A program made the translations under genes and the position numbers. A stretch of DNA of 64,000 nt from Pseudomonas sp. PICF141. Its GTDB lineage: Bacteria; Pseudomonadota; Gammaproteobacteria; Pseudomonadales; Pseudomonadaceae. The notes under the pieces were generated by a model. That model made no database searches. It was not told the DNA's origin and was given only the letters and a program-made list of their open reading frames with translations. The stretch is from assembly GCF_002286815.1 (NCBI RefSeq), contig NZ_MUNM01000087.1, positions 62,001-126,000 on the forward strand. The letters are read 5' to 3'. This document shows positions 8,435 to 16,730 of this stretch, piece by piece. How positions within the stretch are numbered: position 1 is the stretch's first letter; the number at the start of each line of letters is the position of its first letter.

Positions 8435-9356
8435 GCTGTTGCACACCGGCCAGGTCATGATCGACCTGGTCATGGCCGTGGATAAATTGCCTCAATCGGG
8501 TGGTGATGTGTTGGCGCAATCTGCCCGTTTCGAGACGGGTGGTGGCTTCAATGTGATGGCCGCCGCCCGGCGAAACGGCTTGCCGGTGGTCTACCTCGGT
8601 GGCCATGGCAAGGGCCGTTTCGGCGACATGGCCCGAGAGGCGATGACGGCTGAAGGCATTCGCATCGGCATCGAACAGAGCACCGAGCGCGACACCGGGC
8701 TGTGTGTTGCGCTGACCGAAGCTTCGGCCGAGCGAACGTTTATTTCCTGCATCGGTGCCGAGGGCGAATTGACCGCCCAGGAGCTGGCGAGTGTGCCGGC
8801 CGAGGCGGGCGATTTTGTCTATGTCAGCGGCTATAGCCTGCTGCATGGCGGCAAGGCTCAGGCGCTGGTGAATTGGGTGCTGGATTTGCCTTATGGGATC
8901 AAGGTGGTGTTCGATCCGGGGCCGTTGGTGGAATCGCCAGACGCGCCGCTGATGAAGGCCTTGTTGCCGCGCATCGATCTGTGGACCAGTAACGGTGTCG
9001 AGGCACAGCGGTTTACCGGGACGACGGACATTGGCGAAGCATTGCATCGGTTGGCTGAGCATCTGCCCGCCGAGGTAATGACGGTGGTGCGCGATGGGCC
9101 GCAAGGGTGCTGGATCAGCCAGCATGGTGACCGTCAGCATGTACCGGGATTCAAGGTCACGGCCGTCGACAGCAACGGTGCGGGGGATGCCCATGCCGGG
9201 GTGTTGGTTGCGGGGTTGGCGCAAGGTTTGTCGGCGATAGACGCGGCGCGGCGGGCCAACGCGGCAGCTGCTTTGGCCGTCACTCGTTGGGGGCCAGCGA
9301 CTTCGCCGGGGGCGGCTGAACTGGATGCATTCATTCGCGATACTTTCGGCGCCTGA
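8427..9356 (+). CDS. PfkB family carbohydrate kinase (YegV-like)
   Basis: This 309-residue ribokinase-fold kinase has the N-terminal GG pair motif (ETGGGFNV, residues 36-43) and the C-terminal anion-hole motif GAGD at 251-254, with D254 the catalytic base. Such kinases phosphorylate sugars or nucleosides at a hydroxymethyl group. As the last gene of the cassette it could phosphorylate ribose released by the glycohydrolase, or the imported riboside itself. It starts inside the permease gene. REP sequence follows its stop. Confidence 0.82.
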   Translation: MPKLLHTGQVMIDLVMAVDKLPQSGGDVLAQSARFETGGGFNVMAAARRNGLPVVYLGGHGKGRFGDMAREAMTAEGIRIGIEQSTERDTGLCVALTEASAERTFISCIGAEGELTAQELASVPAEAGDFVYVSGYSLLHGGKAQALVNWVLDLPYGIKVVFDPGPLVESPDAPLMKALLPRIDLWTSNGVEAQRFTGTTDIGEALHRLAEHLPAEVMTVVRDGPQGCWISQHGDRQHVPGFKVTAVDSNGAGDAHAGVLVAGLAQGLSAIDAARRANAAAALAVTRWGPATSPGAAELDAFIRDTFGA

Positions 9357-9364
9357 TCAGCCGC

Positions 9365-9433
9365 TATCGCGGGCAAGCCCGCTCCCACACTGGACCGTGA
9401 ACGATCCCCTGTGGGCGCGGGCTTGCCCGCGAT
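9365..9433. repeat. REP doublet
   Basis: Two inverted GCGGGCAAGCCCGC-type REPs, with one variant base in the second copy, lie between the converging kinase and the minus-strand Rho_N-type gene. Confidence 0.85.
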
Positions 9434-9465
9434 GAGGCCCTCGAATCCACCCTCAATCCTGACCT

Positions 9466-9846
9466 TTAGCCCGCCCTGCGCAACGCCTCGATCAACTCTT
9501 GCTTGCGCATGCTCGAGCGCCCCGGAATCTTCTTCGCCCGGGCTTCTTTCATCAGGCTGTCCACCGTTTGCGTATCGCGCGAAGCCTTGCTGCTGCGCGG
9601 TTTGCCTTCACGGGTGGCCACCGCGCGTCGGGCTGATTCCTTGCGATCCGCAGACTTGGCGCTGGCCGGCTTCTTGCGCCCCGAGCCGCCGGCGCGTTCA
9701 CCGCCGCCCGACTGCTTGTTCACCGTGGCCCAGGCGCGAGCTTCGGCTTCATCTTTGGACACGCCTTTTTGCTCGTAGCTTTCTTCGATATGTTCGGCCT
9801 TGCGTTTTTGCTCGGCGGTGTATTTGTCTTTGCTTCCACGAGGCAT
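9466..9846 (-). CDS. Basic protein with C-terminal Rho_N-like motif
   Basis: This 126-residue, strongly charged protein begins MPRGSKDKYTAEQKRKAEHI and ends in MRKQELIEALRRAG, a SAP/Rho N-terminal-like helix. The middle is Gly, Ser, Lys and Arg rich and probably disordered. Pseudomonas genomes often label it a plasmid stabilisation protein, a weak transferred name. It may bind nucleic acid. The ATG at 9846 was chosen because CAGGAG precedes it; the frame extends 18 codons further but without such a site. Confidence 0.65.
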   Translation of the reverse strand: MPRGSKDKYTAEQKRKAEHIEESYEQKGVSKDEAEARAWATVNKQSGGGERAGGSGRKKPASAKSADRKESARRAVATREGKPRSSKASRDTQTVDSLMKEARAKKIPGRSSMRKQELIEALRRAG

Positions 9847-9942
9847 GGGATTTCTCCTGGTTGTCGGCGCTGGCAAAGCCTGCGAGCTTTTGCTCTTCAA
9901 ACATGCACAGGCGAAAGACGCGCCTGTTGCAGCGCCTATCGG

Positions 9943-10197
9943 TTAGACATCCAGCTTGCGCGCCGCTTCCACCCCTGCGGCGCTGAGTTTGATCGGCAAA
10001 TTCAGCGAGTGCTCACCCGCTTCGTTGCGGGTCACATGACCGTGCTGAATCAACCCGCGATCTTGCAGAGTGGCGAGGGCGCTGGCCACGGTTTTCTCCC
10101 CCCGGTAATTGTCCAGAACCTCCTTGCCCAAGCCACTTGGGTGGGCGTGTAGCAGGCGGGTCAGGACTTCTTTTTCCAGGTTTTCATCATCGTTCAT
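9943..10197 (-). CDS. Small winged-helix-like hypothetical protein
   Basis: This is an 84-residue cytosolic protein. The pattern (EVLTRLLHAHPSGLGKEVL, then ALATLQDRGLIQHGHV, then a short strand region and LSAAGVEAARKL) resembles a compact winged helix in which a hairpin follows the recognition helix. No named family is recognised. It stands in a run of small minus-strand genes that includes an exported protein and a Rho_N-type protein. Confidence 0.6.
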   Translation of the reverse strand: MNDDENLEKEVLTRLLHAHPSGLGKEVLDNYRGEKTVASALATLQDRGLIQHGHVTRNEAGEHSLNLPIKLSAAGVEAARKLDV

Positions 10198-10251
10198 GGT
10201 TACCTCTTCGTCAGGTTCGACAGGTACTGCACGTGGCTCGCATGGGCGAAC

Positions 10252-10566
10252 TTATGGACGGGTGCCAAGGCCTTCGGAACCCGAGCCTCCGGTGGTGGTT
10301 TTTGAGCCGATGCCGGTTCCGGCGTTGTCGGGAGTCTGGGGGCCGGGTGTCTCCATCCCGCTCTGAGCGTCCGCGTCGTCGTGATAAATCCGTGGGTCTG
10401 TGTCCGTCGGAGAAGGAGAGCGGCCGCTGTCCATGCCATCGGTGGTCGCAGATTCAGAGCTTTGGAGTGGATCGTTCGGGTCGGCCCCGGAAGTGCTGGT
10501 CGCGGCGAATGCGACAGAGCAAAGCAGCGTGGTAAGAGCGAGGGCGGTCAGTCGGGACGTGGTCAT
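10252..10566 (-). CDS. Small exported hypothetical protein
   Basis: This 104-residue protein has a clear signal peptide (MTTSRLTALALTTLLCSVAFAA) followed by a Ser, Thr, Gly, Asp and Pro rich, low-complexity mature part with no predicted fold. GGAGA before the ATG at 10566 decides the start. It is probably periplasmic and disordered; the function is unknown. Confidence 0.6.
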   Translation of the reverse strand: MTTSRLTALALTTLLCSVAFAATSTSGADPNDPLQSSESATTDGMDSGRSPSPTDTDPRIYHDDADAQSGMETPGPQTPDNAGTGIGSKTTTGGSGSEGLGTRP

Positions 10567-10659
10567 GGTGTCGTCTCCGTTGATTAGAATCCTTACCCGA
10601 TATTGGTCCTCGCTGACCTGGATTGGTGCCTGATGAACGACGAGCGGTGCCACCCGGAC

Positions 10660-11316
10660 TTATTGATCGACGCCGATTTCTTCCTTGAACAGCTTCATGA
10701 AACCCTTCAGGCGTTGGTGGCGAATCTGTGCCAGACGTTGACCGGTAACCGTTTGGAAACCGTCCGCCAAATGCAGCAACTTGGTCTGGAAATGATCGAG
10801 GCAAAAGCGCTTGTCGTCATAGTCCCGTTCTTTTGCCTCCGGGTCCAAAGGGTCATACAACGCACTGCCCATGCGCCCGGCGGTGTAGAAGGTGCGGGCC
10901 ACGCCGAGCATGCCAAGGGAGTCCAGGCGATCGGCGTCCTGGATGATTTTCGCTTCGAGGGTGATGGGCGCGATGTTGGCGCTGAAGCTGTGGGCTTCTA
11001 TGGCGTGAACGACAGCCGTGATTTTTGCGTCAGGCCAGTTCAGGGCTGTCAGTACGGTCGAAGCTTTCTGCGCCGCCAGTCGTGATGCCTGTGAGCGCAG
11101 CGGCGAGTTCTTCTCCACCGCCACGCAATCGTGCAACAGCACAGCGGCCAGCAGCACCTCAAGATCACCGCCTTCTTCGGCATGAAGCGTGCGCACGTTG
11201 TGCCACACCCGCTGCAAGTGCGACAGATCATGGGCGCCATCCTCGCCAGGTTCCAGCGCGTGGGGCAGCAATTCATAAGCCAGAGTGTGCAGCGGTGCGA
11301 AAGCGGCAGTGGTCAT
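10660..11316 (-). CDS. HD domain phosphohydrolase
   Basis: This 218-residue protein has the metal-binding HD pattern: a first His in DLSHLQRVW (near residue 33), HDC (VLLHDCVAV, near 62-63), a later His in HAIEAHSF and the final Asp in IIQDADRLDSLG. It resembles YedJ/YpgQ-type nucleotide pyrophosphohydrolases. It is cytosolic and acts on an unknown phosphate-containing substrate. All metal ligands are present. It is transcribed away from the GNAT gene and flanked by a large hairpin repeat. Confidence 0.78.
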   Translation of the reverse strand: MTTAAFAPLHTLAYELLPHALEPGEDGAHDLSHLQRVWHNVRTLHAEEGGDLEVLLAAVLLHDCVAVEKNSPLRSQASRLAAQKASTVLTALNWPDAKITAVVHAIEAHSFSANIAPITLEAKIIQDADRLDSLGMLGVARTFYTAGRMGSALYDPLDPEAKERDYDDKRFCLDHFQTKLLHLADGFQTVTGQRLAQIRHQRLKGFMKLFKEEIGVDQ

Positions 11317-11395
11317 AAAAGTCCTTTAGTGTGGGAACACTTTTGTGACTTGGGGCTTGCCCCAATCCCAGTAAGTTAAGCCGTAAATGCGATCC

Positions 11396-11540
11396 GTAGC
11401 AGCTGCCGAGCCTGCGAGGCTGCGTTCGACTGCGAAGCAGTCGTGAATCCGGCTGGCGCGGTTTGTCTGAAGCACCGCAATGCCTGGTTTTACGACTGCT
11501 TCGCAGCCGAACGCAGCCTCGCAGGCTCGGCAGCTGCTAC
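11396..11540. repeat. Large inverted repeat, 49-bp arms
   Basis: The arms 11396-11444 and 11492-11540 are complementary over 49 bp with a single mismatch (GACT against GGCT), separated by a 47-nt loop. Each arm contains CAGCTGCCGAGCCTGCGAGG. It occupies most of the 356-nt gap (11317-11672) between the divergent HD hydrolase and GNAT genes; nothing else is seen there. It looks like a MITE-like or REPIN-like dispersed element of the Pseudomonas kind. Confidence 0.88.
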
Positions 11541-11672
11541 ATAGAGTATGTTGCGATTGTGATTTCTTAACGTATCGACAATAGCCCCAAAACCCCGCTC
11601 CACCATTTCAAATGTGACGAGCGCCGCGCGCGGACTTAGTATGGCGTTTTCAACTTTTGACAAGGTACGTCC

Positions 11673-12155
11673 ATGACGATCGAAATCCGCCCGGCAACCC
11701 CCAGCGATGCTCCGCAAATCCTCGCGTTCATCACTGAACTGGCGGACTTCGAACGTGCCCGCCACGAAGTCATCGCCAGCGTCGCCGACATCGAGCGTAG
11801 CCTGTTCAGCGAAGGCGCCACTGCCCATGGCCTGATTTGCCTGCGCGATGGCCTGCCGATCGGCTTTGCGGTGTTCTTTTTCAGTTATTCCACCTGGTTG
11901 GGCAGCAACTGCTTGTACCTCGAAGACCTCTACATCACCCCCGAACAACGAGGCGGCGGCGCGGGTAAAACCTTGCTGCGCCACCTGGCAAAGATCGCCT
12001 GCGCCAATGACTGCGGCCGTTTCGAATGGAGCGTGCTGGACTGGAACAAACCGGCGATCGACTTCTACAAATCCCTCGGCGCACAGCCGCAAGAAGAGTG
12101 GGTGCGGTATCGGATGGATGGGGCGGTGTTAAGGGATTTTGCCGAGGGCAATTGA
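11673..12155 (+). CDS. GNAT family N-acetyltransferase
   Basis: This is a 160-residue acetyl-CoA-dependent transferase. Motif A is clear (YLEDLYITPEQRGGGAGKTLL, near residues 86-106, with the Q/R-x-x-G-x-G/A pyrophosphate loop), followed by WSVLDWNKPAIDFYKSLGA typical of motif B. The overall pattern is like diamine (spermidine) acetyltransferase or thialysine acetyltransferase-type proteins. The acceptor is unknown. It is a single gene flanked by large repeats on both sides. Confidence 0.82.
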   Translation: MTIEIRPATPSDAPQILAFITELADFERARHEVIASVADIERSLFSEGATAHGLICLRDGLPIGFAVFFFSYSTWLGSNCLYLEDLYITPEQRGGGAGKTLLRHLAKIACANDCGRFEWSVLDWNKPAIDFYKSLGAQPQEEWVRYRMDGAVLRDFAEGN

Positions 12156-12162
12156 TTCCCTG

Positions 12163-12256
12163 AAAGATCGCAGCCTTCGGCAGCTCACAGATTGTGTTCG
12201 ACCGCGCTATTGCGTCGTACATCGATCTGTAGGAACTGCCGAAGGCTGCGATCTTT
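12163..12256. repeat. Inverted repeat, 21-bp perfect arms; may terminate the GNAT gene
   Basis: Arm 12163-12183 and arm 12236-12256 are perfect complements (AAAGATCGCAGCCTTCGGCAG), with a 52-nt loop. The right arm runs into a T-tract, so transcripts from the GNAT gene could end here. The core CGCAGCCTTCGGCAG is a common dispersed repeat in this group. It ends 10 nt before the dgo operator. Confidence 0.85.
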
Positions 12257-12266
12257 TTTTGTGTTG

Positions 12267-12325
12267 TCTCAATATATGGGATTGATATTTATATATTGAG
12301 ATTTACGTACGTCCAGGTTTATAGT
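12267..12325 (+). promoter_or_regulatory. Sigma-70 promoter with palindromic operator, dgo operon
   Basis: TTGAGA (12296-12301) and TATAGT (12320-12325) are 18 nt apart, as in the promoter at 120-149. A perfect 11-bp inverted repeat, TCTCAATATAT (12267-12277) and ATATATTGAGA (12291-12301), overlaps the -35 box, which is a good position for a repressor. The AAAAAACAAAACAGGTGAAG leader is also shared with operon 1. Confidence 0.75.
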
Positions 12326-12364
12326 CCAGCTCACTCACTGCCAAAAAACAAAACAGGTGAAGCG

Positions 12365-13357
12365 ATGCTGGCGCAATTGATCGCGCTCGATTGGGGGACA
12401 ACCTCATTACGTGCTTACAAACTCGGCTTCGGTGGCCAGGTGCTGGAACAGCGTACGCTGTCGTCCGGCATCATGCAGCTGCCCAAGACGCCGCGAACCA
12501 TCGCCGGTCAGGCATGTGCCGACGGTTTTGAATTGGCCTTCGATGAAGCGTGCGGTGACTGGCTCGATGCGCAGCCCGATTTGCCGGTGATTGCTTGCGG
12601 CATGGTCGGCAGTGCTCAGGGCTGGCGTGAAGCGGCCTACTGCGACACGCCGGCGAATGTCGCCAATCTCGGAACTTCCCTACAAACCGTTCGCAGTCTT
12701 CGCGGTGTCGAGGTGCACATCGTGCCGGGCGTGATTCAGCGTTCGCGCTTGCCGAACGTGATGCGCGGCGAGGAAACCCAGGTTCTCGGCGCGTTGCAGA
12801 ATCTGCCGGGCGGGGCGGACAACGATCTGTTGATCGGCTTGCCGGGCAGCCATTCGAAATGGGTGGAAGTGGCCGACGGCTGCATCGTGCATTTCGATAC
12901 GTTCATGACCGGCGAAATCTTCGCCGTTCTCAGCGAACACAGCATTCTGGGGCGCACTCAGCAGCGCGGCGCCTCTTTTGATGGCGAAGCATTTGATCGT
13001 GGCGTGCGGGTGGCCCTGTCGGCGGACGGCGAGATCGGGCCGCTGTCGACGTTGTTCAGTGCCCGCAGTCTGGGGCTGACCGGTGAACTGAGCGCCACGG
13101 CGCAACCGGACTACCTGTCGGGCTTGCTGATCGGTCATGAACTGGCGGCGCTGGCCAACGTTCAGCGGCGTCGGCGCAACAGCGTTCATCTGCCGTCGAT
13201 CATCCTCATCGGTAACGCCCAACTCTGTGCCCGCTACAGCCGTGCGCTCGACGCCTGCGGTTTTGCCCGGGTGACCCTGGCCGAGCAGGCCACCGAACGC
13301 GGGTTGTGGCAGTTGGCGCTCGCCGCCGGACTGATCACCACACCCCCATCCCGTTAA
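12365..13357 (+). CDS. dgoK: 2-dehydro-3-deoxygalactonokinase
   Basis: This 330-residue kinase phosphorylates 2-keto-3-deoxygalactonate to the 6-phosphate in the De Ley-Doudoroff pathway. The N-terminal phosphate motif IALDWGTTSLRAYKL and LIGLPGSHSKWV are characteristic. The start at 12365 follows ACAGGTGAAG; the frame is open 23 codons upstream through the promoter, which is therefore not coding. Its order with dgoA and dgoD is the usual operon, with a 19-nt gap to dgoA. Confidence 0.9.
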   Translation: MLAQLIALDWGTTSLRAYKLGFGGQVLEQRTLSSGIMQLPKTPRTIAGQACADGFELAFDEACGDWLDAQPDLPVIACGMVGSAQGWREAAYCDTPANVANLGTSLQTVRSLRGVEVHIVPGVIQRSRLPNVMRGEETQVLGALQNLPGGADNDLLIGLPGSHSKWVEVADGCIVHFDTFMTGEIFAVLSEHSILGRTQQRGASFDGEAFDRGVRVALSADGEIGPLSTLFSARSLGLTGELSATAQPDYLSGLLIGHELAALANVQRRRRNSVHLPSIILIGNAQLCARYSRALDACGFARVTLAEQATERGLWQLALAAGLITTPPSR

Positions 13358-13376
13358 ACCTGACTGGAGGTCTGAC

Positions 13377-13997
13377 ATGCTCAAGCAAGCACTGGCACAA
13401 AACGGACTGATCGCGATCCTGCGTGGCCTGCGCCCGCAGGAAGCGGCAGCCGTCGGCGAAGTCCTGTATTCGGCGGGATTTCGCGTCATCGAAGTGCCGC
13501 TTAACTCCCCCGAGCCGTACGAAAGTATCCGCATCCTGCGCAGTAGCTTGCCCGCCGATTGCCTGATCGGTGCGGGCACGGTGTTGACGCCGCAACAGGT
13601 CGAGCAAGTGAAAGCGGCGGGCGGCCAAGTGATCGTCATGCCCCACAGTGATGCCAAGGTGTTGCGCGCGGCGAAAGCGGCGGGGCTGTTCCTGTCACCG
13701 GGCGTGGCGACGCCAACCGAAGCCTTTGCTGCATTGGCCGAGGGCGCGGATGTGCTGAAGATGTTCCCGGCCGAACAGATGGGCCCCGCCGTTGTGAAAG
13801 CCTGGCTGGCGGTGTTGCCGGCAGGGACGGTGCTGGTGCCGGTGGGCGGGATTACGCCAGACAACATGCCGGTGTTTATCGAGGCCGGGGTCAAAGGTTT
13901 CGGCCTCGGTTCCGGGTTGTTCAAACCGGGCATGACACCTGAACAGGTCGCAGTGAACGCCAAGGCGTATGTCGCTGCCTGGAATGCATTGCAGTAA
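13377..13997 (+). CDS. dgoA: 2-dehydro-3-deoxy-6-phosphogalactonate aldolase
   Basis: This 206-residue class I aldolase of the KDPG/KDPGal family cleaves KDPGal into pyruvate and glyceraldehyde 3-phosphate. The Schiff-base lysine is K128 in DVLKMFPAE, and the general acid/base glutamate is E39 in VIEVPL. Length and motifs match single-domain DgoA. It follows dgoK by 19 nt with TGGAGG before the ATG. Confidence 0.92.
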   Translation: MLKQALAQNGLIAILRGLRPQEAAAVGEVLYSAGFRVIEVPLNSPEPYESIRILRSSLPADCLIGAGTVLTPQQVEQVKAAGGQVIVMPHSDAKVLRAAKAAGLFLSPGVATPTEAFAALAEGADVLKMFPAEQMGPAVVKAWLAVLPAGTVLVPVGGITPDNMPVFIEAGVKGFGLGSGLFKPGMTPEQVAVNAKAYVAAWNALQ

Positions 13998-14043
13998 GAC
14001 TTCTTGGCGCTGCGAGCGCTGCATCTAATAAGAGAGGCAATAG

Positions 14044-15192
14044 ATGAAAATCACCAAACTCACTACCTTCATCGTTCCGCCGCGCTGGTGCTTCCTCAAG
14101 GTCGAAACCGACGAGGGCGTGACCGGTTGGGGTGAGCCCGTGGTCGAAGGCCGCGCGCACACGGTCGCTGCAGCGGTTGAGGAATTGTCCGACTACCTGA
14201 TCGGCAAAGACCCACGCAACATCGAAGACATCTGGACCGTGCTTTACCGTGGCGGTTTTTACCGAGGCGGCGCGATCCACATGAGCGCTCTGGCCGGCAT
14301 CGACCAGGCGTTGTGGGACATCAAGGGCAAGGCTCTGGGTGTGTCAGTCAGCGATCTGTTGGGTGGTCAGGTGCGGGACAAGATTCGCGTTTATTCGTGG
14401 ATCGGTGGTGATCGCCCGGCGGACACCGCACGCGCTGCGAAAGAAGCGGTGAGCCGTGGTTTCACGGCGGTGAAAATGAACGGCACCGAAGAGCTGCAAT
14501 TTCTCGATTCCTTCGACAAGGTCGACCTCGCGCTTGCCAACGTCGCCGCCGTCCGCGATGCGGTCGGCCCGAATGTCGGCATCGGCGTGGACTTCCATGG
14601 TCGGGTGCACAAGCCCATGGCCAAAGTGCTGATGAAGGAACTCGACCCGTACAAACTGATGTTCATCGAAGAGCCGGTACTCAGCGAAAACTACGAAGCG
14701 CTGAAAGAACTGGCACCGCTGACCAGTACACCGATTGCCCTCGGCGAGCGGTTGTTCTCGCGCTGGGATTTCAAGCGGGTGCTCAGCGAAGGCTACGTCG
14801 ACATCATCCAGCCGGATGCTTCCCACGCTGGCGGCATCACCGAAACCCGCAAGATCGCCAACATGGCCGAAGCCTACGACGTGGCACTGGCGCTGCATTG
14901 CCCGTTGGGCCCGATTGCCCTGGCGGCATGCCTGCAACTGGACGCGGTTTGCTACAACGCATTCATCCAGGAACAGAGCCTGGGCATCCATTACAACGAG
15001 AGCAATGACCTGCTCGATTATGTGAAAGATCCACGGGTATTCGATTACGACAAAGGCTTCGTGAAGATCCCTAACGGCCCGGGCCTGGGTATCGAGATCA
15101 ACGAGCAATACGTGATCGAACGCGCCGCCGTCGGCCATCGCTGGCGCAACCCGATCTGGCGCCATGCCGATGGCAGCTTTGCCGAGTGGTGA
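14044..15192 (+). CDS. dgoD: D-galactonate dehydratase
   Basis: This 382-residue enolase-superfamily enzyme dehydrates D-galactonate to 2-keto-3-deoxygalactonate. All the catalytic positions known for E. coli DgoD fall at the same numbers here: metal ligands D183, E209 and E235, and bases H185 (VDFHGR) and H285 (ALHCPLG). It is the third gene of the operon, 46 nt after dgoA, and is followed by a REP doublet before the transporter. Confidence 0.95.
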   Translation: MKITKLTTFIVPPRWCFLKVETDEGVTGWGEPVVEGRAHTVAAAVEELSDYLIGKDPRNIEDIWTVLYRGGFYRGGAIHMSALAGIDQALWDIKGKALGVSVSDLLGGQVRDKIRVYSWIGGDRPADTARAAKEAVSRGFTAVKMNGTEELQFLDSFDKVDLALANVAAVRDAVGPNVGIGVDFHGRVHKPMAKVLMKELDPYKLMFIEEPVLSENYEALKELAPLTSTPIALGERLFSRWDFKRVLSEGYVDIIQPDASHAGGITETRKIANMAEAYDVALALHCPLGPIALAACLQLDAVCYNAFIQEQSLGIHYNESNDLLDYVKDPRVFDYDKGFVKIPNGPGLGIEINEQYVIERAAVGHRWRNPIWRHADGSFAEW

Positions 15193-15206
15193 TTTGACAC
15201 CGTCCT

Positions 15207-15304
15207 TGTAGGAGCGAGGCTTGCCCGCGAAGGCCACGCCTCGGTCTGCTTGATTCTCATCGGCGTTCCCACTGACGCCTTCGCGGGCAAGCCGCGCTCC
15301 TACA
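15207..15304. repeat. REP doublet
   Basis: TGTAGGAGCGAGGCTTGCCCGCGAAG and its inverse at the far end enclose about 40 nt. It lies inside the operon between dgoD and the MFS gene, where such hairpins can protect upstream mRNA or lower downstream expression. Confidence 0.85.
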
Positions 15305-15359
15305 GATTTTGTTGCGTTTCGTCCATTGACCTCAATAAACATAAAAAGAGGCACCCCCC

Positions 15360-16670
15360 ATGCAACCGCAAACCCTCACCGGGCAGGCGTCTTTGGTGAC
15401 GCCGAGCCGCAAGCGTTTTTTCATCATGGTCCTGTTGTTCATCACGGTGGTGATCAACTATCTGGACCGCAGTAACCTGTCCATTGCCGCCCCGGCGCTG
15501 ACCAGTGATCTGGGCATCGATCCGATCCATGTCGGGCTGATCTTTTCCGCGTTCGGCTGGACCTACGCCGCCATGCAGATCCCCGGCGGCTGGCTGGTGG
15601 ACCGGGTGCCGCCGCGCATCCTGTATAGCGTCGCATTACTGCTGTGGTCGTTGGCCACGGTGATGCTTGGCTTCGCTGCCAGTTTCATCGCGCTGTTCGT
15701 GCTGCGCATGGCCGTCGGCGCGCTGGAAGCACCGGCGTACCCGATCAACAGCCGTGTGGTGACGACCTGGTTCCCCGAGCGTGAACGCGCCACAGCCATC
15801 GGTTTCTACACCTCAGGGCAGTTCGTCGGGCTGGCGTTCCTGACGCCGGTACTTGCATGGCTGCAACATCAATATGGCTGGCACATGGTGTTTATCAGCA
15901 CCGGCGCGGTGGGCATCATTTGGGCGGTGATCTGGTACGCGGTGTATCGCGAGCCCCGGGATTTCAAGGGCGCCAATGACGCTGAGATCGAGCTGATTCG
16001 CGAGGGCGGCGGGCTGGTGGATATCCAGGCTGAAGCCGCGAAGGCCAAGGCGAAATTCAGCTGGATCGACCTCGGGATTGTCCTGAGCAAACGCAAGTTG
16101 TGGGGCATTTACCTCGGTCAGTTCTGCCTCAATTCGACGTTGTGGTTTTTTCTGACGTGGTTCCCGACCTACCTGGTGAAATATCGCGGCATGGACTTCA
16201 TCAAGTCGGGCTTGCTGGCGTCGCTACCGTTTCTGGCGGCCTTCGTCGGCGTGCTGTGTTCGGGCTTTTTCTCGGACTTTTTAATCCGGCGCGGTTACAC
16301 GGTGGGTTTCGCCCGCAAGTTGCCGATCATTGGTGGCTTGCTGATTTCCACCTCGATCATCGGCGCCAATTTCGTCGAATCGACGCCACTGGTGATTGCC
16401 TTCCTCGCGCTGGCCTTCTTCGGCAATGGCCTGGCCTCGATCACCTGGTCGCTGGTATCGACCCTGGCCCCGGCGCGTTTGCTTGGATTGACCGGTGGGG
16501 TGTTCAATTTCATCGGCAACCTGGCAGCGATTACCACGCCGATCGTCATCGGCTTCCTCGCTTCCGGCGATTCGTTTGCCCCGGCGATAACCTATATCTC
16601 GGTTCTGGCGTTGTTGGGGGCGCTTTCCTACGTGTTGCTGGTGGGCAAGGTCGAGCGTATCAAGTTGTAG
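15360..16670 (+). CDS. MFS transporter, anion:cation symporter family (DgoT-like)
   Basis: This 436-residue protein has twelve likely membrane helices. It has the family motif at the first pair of helices (NYLDRSNLSIAAPAL, and IPGGWLVDRVPPR between TM2 and TM3) and a central cytoplasmic loop. The ACS family includes hexuronate and galactonate importers, and next to dgoKAD a galactonate role is likely. The cell would then import galactose through AraFGH and galactonate through this carrier. The start has AAAGAGGCA before the ATG. Confidence 0.85.
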   Translation: MQPQTLTGQASLVTPSRKRFFIMVLLFITVVINYLDRSNLSIAAPALTSDLGIDPIHVGLIFSAFGWTYAAMQIPGGWLVDRVPPRILYSVALLLWSLATVMLGFAASFIALFVLRMAVGALEAPAYPINSRVVTTWFPERERATAIGFYTSGQFVGLAFLTPVLAWLQHQYGWHMVFISTGAVGIIWAVIWYAVYREPRDFKGANDAEIELIREGGGLVDIQAEAAKAKAKFSWIDLGIVLSKRKLWGIYLGQFCLNSTLWFFLTWFPTYLVKYRGMDFIKSGLLASLPFLAAFVGVLCSGFFSDFLIRRGYTVGFARKLPIIGGLLISTSIIGANFVESTPLVIAFLALAFFGNGLASITWSLVSTLAPARLLGLTGGVFNFIGNLAAITTPIVIGFLASGDSFAPAITYISVLALLGALSYVLLVGKVERIKL

Positions 16671-16730
16671 TCGCAGCCATCGGGCGACCATAATGCCGTC
16701 CGTTCACTCGCTCAACGGTAAAGGCTGGAT

